This document shows, piece after piece, positions 6,630-9,773 of a stretch of DNA of 9,773 bases. A program made the position numbers and the translations under genes. The notes below the pieces were generated by a model. That model worked only from the letters and a program-made list of their open reading frames with translations. It did not search any database and had not been told where the DNA came from. How positions within the stretch are numbered: the stretch's first letter is position 1; each line of letters begins with the position of its first letter. Origin of the DNA: Bacteroidota bacterium (lineage in GTDB: Bacteria > Bacteroidota > Bacteroidia > Cytophagales > Cyclobacteriaceae); NCBI GenBank assembly GCA_024643595.1, contig JAHEMS010000099.1, positions 1-9,773 of the forward strand, read 5' to 3'.

Positions 6630-8682
6630 GATTTTATTCATATTATTAATTCTAATTACTAACAGGAATGCCACGGCACAATTTATTCCGATCAATAATA
6701 TTTCTCTAGAGCGACTTGTTGACGATATTCTCGCCATTCAGGATGAAGATATAAATTATGAAGACCTCTACGAAAATCTGGCACAACTCTTATCTAATCA
6801 GGCAGATTTGAACGAAATATCAGAAGAACAACTTCGATCAAGCTATATTTTAAATGAGTCTCAAATCCAATCCTTTCTGGCATATCGGAATGAAGCTGGT
6901 CCATTTCTTTCCACTTACGAGCTTCAAAATATTAATGGATTTCGCGAAGATGACATTCAACGACTAATTCCTTTCGTTACGGTAAGAGATGCTACTTTAC
7001 AATTAGATAAAAATCTATTCAAGAGAATTCTAAATGAAAAAAATAATTACTTCATATCACGCTATGATCGAACAATTGAATCCAAAAAAGGATTTAATAA
7101 AAATATACCCGCATACAGTCAATATAAAGGAACGCCGGATCGAATTTATACTCGATTCCAAACAAGAAGAACCGGTGATTTTAGTGTAGGTTTCACTGCA
7201 GAAAAAGATGCCGGAGAAAAATTAATTTGGTCTCCAGATAAAAAACAATACGGGATTGATTTTATCTCATTTCATGCACAGGTAATAAATAAGGGAAAGA
7301 TCAAAAACCTGATCTTCGGTGATTTTCAAGCTCAATTTGGGCAAGGATTGGTATTGGGATCCGCATTTGGAATTGGCAAAAATTCTGAATCAGTGACCAC
7401 TGTTCGAAAAGGAAACCTCGGTTTCCTTCCTTATACTTCGGTTTCCGAATCAGGTTTTTTTAGAGGAACAGCTATCTCCTATTCCCTCTCAAAAAAAATT
7501 ACAATGCATGGAATGATTTCATCGCAATGGAGAGATGCTACTATTGGCCAAGATTCTATTGGGAGAGACATTGATTTATTTTCTTCCCTTCAACTTACCG
7601 GATTACATCGTACTTCTGGTGAAGTAGCCAATCGAAAGACGGTGCAGGAAAAATCTATTGCTGGCGTACTCAATTACAATTATAATAATCTCAATGCAGG
7701 AGTATTATTTCAACATGAACAATTCACTATTCCATTGGTGCCCTTACGCAATCTTTACAATCAGTTCTACTTTATGGGTAACAATAATTCCAACGCTGGT
7801 ATTTTTTTGAATTACAACTGGAAAAACTTTGCTTTCTTTAACGAGGCGGCATATACCTTTAACAAAGGGAGAGGAGTGATAACGGGTATTATTGGAAGCC
7901 TAACTCCTCACCTCGACATATCATTACTTTTTAGAAAATACGACCGTGACTTCATCAGTTTCAACAGCAATGCCCTGGCGGAAAACAATACCCCTCAAAA
8001 TGAAACTGGCATGTATTGGGGATGGAAATATGTTTTTAATAAAAAATATTCATTATCCGGATATTTTGATCTATTCCGATTCCCATGGTTGCGATACAGA
8101 ACTTATGCGCCATCTGAAGGAAGTGAATGGCTAATCCATTTCAACTATAAACCAACCAAGACAATTTCACTGTTTCTTCAAGCCAGGGAAGAAAGTAAAC
8201 TGAGAAACGCTTCAATTGTAAGCCCCATTTATCTTACCTATCCTGGCACAAAGAACAATTATTGGATAAATATTGAATACCAGGTTACACCTCATTTAAC
8301 TTTTAGGTCAAGAGCTCAATTCAGTACCTATTCAACAGAAGAAAATGCTTCAAATGGAATGGTCCTACTGCAAGATATTACCTGGAATTCCGGAAAATTT
8401 TCAATTAGTGGGCGGTATGCTCTTTTTGACACTGACGACTACGATAGTCGCCTATATATATATGAAAAGGATGTTTGGCTAAGTTTTTCATTTCCAGCCT
8501 ATTATGGAACAGGCGTTAGAAATTATCTATTATTTCAATATGCTGTTTCCAAAAAAATGGATATCTGGCTACGATGGGCACATAGTCGTTATAGCGACCG
8601 GGAAACAATTGGGTCTGGAAGCGACACCATCGAAGGAAATATCAGAAATGATGTTAAATTTCAAACAAGAATACGATTATAA
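6622..8682 (+). CDS. Helix-hairpin-helix / outer-membrane beta-barrel fusion protein
   Basis: The 686-residue protein starts with ATG inside the end of the PorQ-like gene (8-bp overlap). A signal peptide (MGRILFILLILITNRNATA, Gln20 at +1) is followed by a helical linker. Residues 62-121 (ADLNEISEEQLRSSYILN, QSFLAYRNEAGPFLSTYELQ, NINGFREDDIQRLIPFVTV) resemble the tandem helix-hairpin-helix fold of ComEA, which binds DNA in the periplasm of competent bacteria. The hairpin glycines are degenerate (ILNES; NGFRE), so DNA binding is uncertain. Residues about 130-686 are a long run of amphipathic beta strands, including SRYDRTIESKKGF, RTGDFSVGFTAEKDAGE and DFQAQFGQGLVLGSAFG, most simply an outer-membrane barrel. 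This architecture recurs in Bacteroidota, as I recall, usually annotated only as 'helix-hairpin-helix domain-containing protein'; I know of no established function. Confidence 0.82.
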   Translation: MGRILFILLILITNRNATAQFIPINNISLERLVDDILAIQDEDINYEDLYENLAQLLSNQADLNEISEEQLRSSYILNESQIQSFLAYRNEAGPFLSTYELQNINGFREDDIQRLIPFVTVRDATLQLDKNLFKRILNEKNNYFISRYDRTIESKKGFNKNIPAYSQYKGTPDRIYTRFQTRRTGDFSVGFTAEKDAGEKLIWSPDKKQYGIDFISFHAQVINKGKIKNLIFGDFQAQFGQGLVLGSAFGIGKNSESVTTVRKGNLGFLPYTSVSESGFFRGTAISYSLSKKITMHGMISSQWRDATIGQDSIGRDIDLFSSLQLTGLHRTSGEVANRKTVQEKSIAGVLNYNYNNLNAGVLFQHEQFTIPLVPLRNLYNQFYFMGNNNSNAGIFLNYNWKNFAFFNEAAYTFNKGRGVITGIIGSLTPHLDISLLFRKYDRDFISFNSNALAENNTPQNETGMYWGWKYVFNKKYSLSGYFDLFRFPWLRYRTYAPSEGSEWLIHFNYKPTKTISLFLQAREESKLRNASIVSPIYLTYPGTKNNYWINIEYQVTPHLTFRSRAQFSTYSTEENASNGMVLLQDITWNSGKFSISGRYALFDTDDYDSRLYIYEKDVWLSFSFPAYYGTGVRNYLLFQYAVSKKMDIWLRWAHSRYSDRETIGSGSDTIEGNIRNDVKFQTRIRL

Positions 8683-8684
8683 CT

Positions 8685-8789
8685 ATGCACGCTGTTGACC
8701 TAATCACGCCTACTGTTTTTTTTACCATGTGCATTGGCCTGACACTTTTTGTTTTTATCTATAAATATATATTCAGAAAAAAAAAATAA
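8685..8789 (+). CDS. 34-residue single-TM micro-protein (hypothetical)
   Basis: A short ORF starts with ATG 2 nt after the stop of the HhH-barrel gene and ends at TAA 8787-8789. The product opens MHAVDLITP, has one uninterrupted hydrophobic span (about residues 10-28, VFFTMCIGLTLFVFIYKYI) and ends in FRKKK. The basic tail after the helix predicts an N-out, C-in single-pass inner-membrane protein by the positive-inside rule. The spacing suggests translational coupling, so it would be the third gene of the PorQ-like/HhH-barrel cassette. T-rich sequence can encode hydrophobic runs by chance, so the case rests on position plus the orderly topology. I do not recognise the family. Confidence 0.45.
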   Translation: MHAVDLITPTVFFTMCIGLTLFVFIYKYIFRKKK

Positions 8790-8901
8790 GATATTATTTA
8801 AGCCCCCATTACTACATTTTGTCGGCCTACTCGTAGTCTTGTCGAAAGTTTTACCTTCTTGCTTATAAACCTTTGCAGATTGCGGCAAATCGAAAGACTT
8901 T
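8790..8901 (+). promoter_or_regulatory. Leader of the head-GIN gene, weak promoter candidate
   Basis: This 112-bp gap has no convincing ORF. The best promoter-like string is TATAAACCTTTG (8864-8875), 26 nt before the ATG. It contains TTTG, but TA is four bases before it instead of two, and the nearest upstream TTG (8839-8841) is spaced too far. TACATTTTG at 8813-8821 has three bases between TA and TTTG. Neither fits the consensus well, so the promoter is not defined. Confidence 0.2.
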
Positions 8902-9648
8902 ATGAGAAAAATCAATTTTATACTTACGGTTATTCTGCTATCACTGGTTATTCTTTCTATTGCTTCTTTCACGTTTGCGCAAACGACTAAAAAGACGTTA
9001 GAACTTCCGGAGTTTAAAAGCATATATGTAAACTCTAATTATTCCGTTTTTATTAAGCAAACGAATAAGCAAGAGGTTACTGTAGAAGCGCTAACCGAAA
9101 TCTGGGAACTTACCACCGTGAAAGTTGAAAATGGAGTATTAATGGTAAATGTGGACCGTAAACCCGAAAATCCCAATAAAAGTATCTGGGCCAAGATTGA
9201 TGATATTAAGATGAAGCCCACCATGAAATTGATGGTGAGTGTGAAAAATATCAACGAATTACAGGTAAATGGTGGTGGCAAAATTATTTCTGAAAACTCC
9301 ATCGCCTCTGATTATATAGCCTTGTCAGTTTCAGGGAGTGGAAGCATTGACATGGACTTAAAGGGAAATAACTTAAAAACTGAAATCAGTGGTTCAGGAA
9401 GTATTACATTAAAAGGCTATGCCTCATTCAATGACGTATCAATGAGTGGAAGTGGGAATATGAATTCATTCGCTCTTGAATTGGAAAGTGCTAAGGTGAA
9501 AATGAGTGGATCTGGTAATTGTGAAATAACAGTGGCTTCCAATTTAGAAGCTACTGTTTTAGGAAGTGGCACCATAAAACATAAAGGCACTACCAAAAAT
9601 GTGAGCAAGAAAGTTTATGGTTCTGGAATGGTGGAAAGAGCTTATTAA
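8902..9648 (+). CDS. Secreted head-GIN domain (DUF2807) beta-helix protein
   Basis: The 248-residue protein has a signal peptide (MRKINFILTVILLSLVILSIASFTFA, Gln27 at +1) and a head-GIN domain (DUF2807, PF10988). The opening LELPEFKSIYVNSNYSVFIKQ and QEVTVEALTEIW are typical of the domain's first strands. From residue about 120 the sequence becomes a ladder. GGGK (124-127), then SGSG at 144, 163, 182 and 202 and GSG at 221 are spaced 18-20 residues apart, each between short alternating strands, as in the stacked turns of a right-handed beta helix. The family is labelled 'putative autotransporter adhesin' in databases, but no autotransporter barrel or type IX C-terminal sorting domain is seen here, so periplasmic or surface placement is open. 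It has its own leader and a convergent gene downstream, so it is probably monocistronic. Confidence 0.88.
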   Translation: MRKINFILTVILLSLVILSIASFTFAQTTKKTLELPEFKSIYVNSNYSVFIKQTNKQEVTVEALTEIWELTTVKVENGVLMVNVDRKPENPNKSIWAKIDDIKMKPTMKLMVSVKNINELQVNGGGKIISENSIASDYIALSVSGSGSIDMDLKGNNLKTEISGSGSITLKGYASFNDVSMSGSGNMNSFALELESAKVKMSGSGNCEITVASNLEATVLGSGTIKHKGTTKNVSKKVYGSGMVERAY

Positions 9649-9697
9649 TGATGGTCCTATTTGTATAATCCTTAACGACAAATCACCAAAACCAGAA

Positions 9698-9773
9698 TCA
9701 CCATCCAATACCATAATCTTCACCATGGTTGCTTGAACCACCCCAAAAACTTTCATGTTCCCAATCAAAGTAG
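9698..9773 (-). CDS. 3' end of a convergent minus-strand gene (partial)
   Basis: On the minus strand the frame from 9772 is open for 24 codons to a TGA at 9700-9698. It reads YFDWEHESFWGGSSNHGEDY and then GIGW. The codons are rich in G at position 1 (GAT, GAA, GGT) and the residues look like a hydrophilic, Gly/Trp-rich protein tail, unlike the two other frames of the strand. The frame does not enter the head-GIN gene, leaving 49 bp between the convergent stops. The rest of the gene lies outside the window and the family cannot be named. Confidence 0.4.
   Translation of the reverse strand, partial: YFDWEHESFWGGSSNHGEDYGIGW

Noticed and set aside
9659..9683. ATTTGT/ACAAAT inverted repeat between the convergent stops as a terminator
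   Set aside because: It has a six-bp AT-rich stem with a 13-nt loop and no T-run; too weak to call.
9681..9702. AATCACC direct repeat as an attachment site
   Set aside because: It is only 7 bp, spaced 15 bp, with no mobile-element gene in the window.

Overview
The window looks like a chromosomal segment of a Bacteroidota bacterium, most likely from the Cytophagales or a close relative. The support is: low G+C; no Shine-Dalgarno-like sites before the starts; a textbook Bacteroidota promoter (TTG-N19-TATATTTG) before lgt; signal peptides that all place Gln directly after the cleavage site; and gene families typical of the phylum (PorV/PorQ-like barrel, helix-hairpin-helix/outer-membrane barrel fusion, MORN-variant repeats, head-GIN domain). 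There is no sign of an insertion sequence, phage, CRISPR array, tRNA or rRNA. The genus assignment is inference.

Layout. Positions 1-2484 hold two housekeeping genes on the + strand: rnc (RNase III, 5' end outside the window) and nadE (glutamine-dependent NAD+ synthetase), joined by an ATGA stop/start overlap. An 82-bp gap carries the strong promoter for lgt (2567-3691, prolipoprotein diacylglyceryl transferase with a large insertion). A single-POTRA Omp85-type outer-membrane barrel (3705-5156) follows after 13 bp and probably shares that transcript.

Positions 5153-5791 hold a minus-strand exported protein made of about seven 24-residue MORN-variant repeats. It is wedged between its neighbours: its stop overlaps the Omp85 stop by 4 bp, and its start lies 13 bp from the divergent start of the next gene.

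Positions 5805-8789 form a tight + strand cassette. It has a PorV/PorQ-like barrel protein, a 686-aa protein with an N-terminal ComEA-like helix-hairpin-helix region fused to a predicted outer-membrane barrel (8-bp gene overlap), and a previously overlooked 34-codon single-TM micro-ORF starting 2 nt after the barrel gene's stop. After a 112-bp leader comes a secreted head-GIN (DUF2807) beta-helix protein with a ladder of SGSG motifs (8902-9648). The last 76 bp probably hold the 3' end of a convergent minus-strand gene.

Taken together, the right two-thirds of the window is an envelope-biogenesis and surface-protein neighbourhood. Lgt starts lipoprotein maturation, and the Omp85-like, PorQ-like and HhH-barrel proteins are predicted outer-membrane residents. 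The most interesting candidate for undescribed biology is the PorQ-like / HhH-barrel / micro-TM cassette, because a DNA-binding-type fold placed in the periplasm on an outer-membrane barrel suggests a nucleic-acid or secretion role that cannot be assigned from sequence alone.
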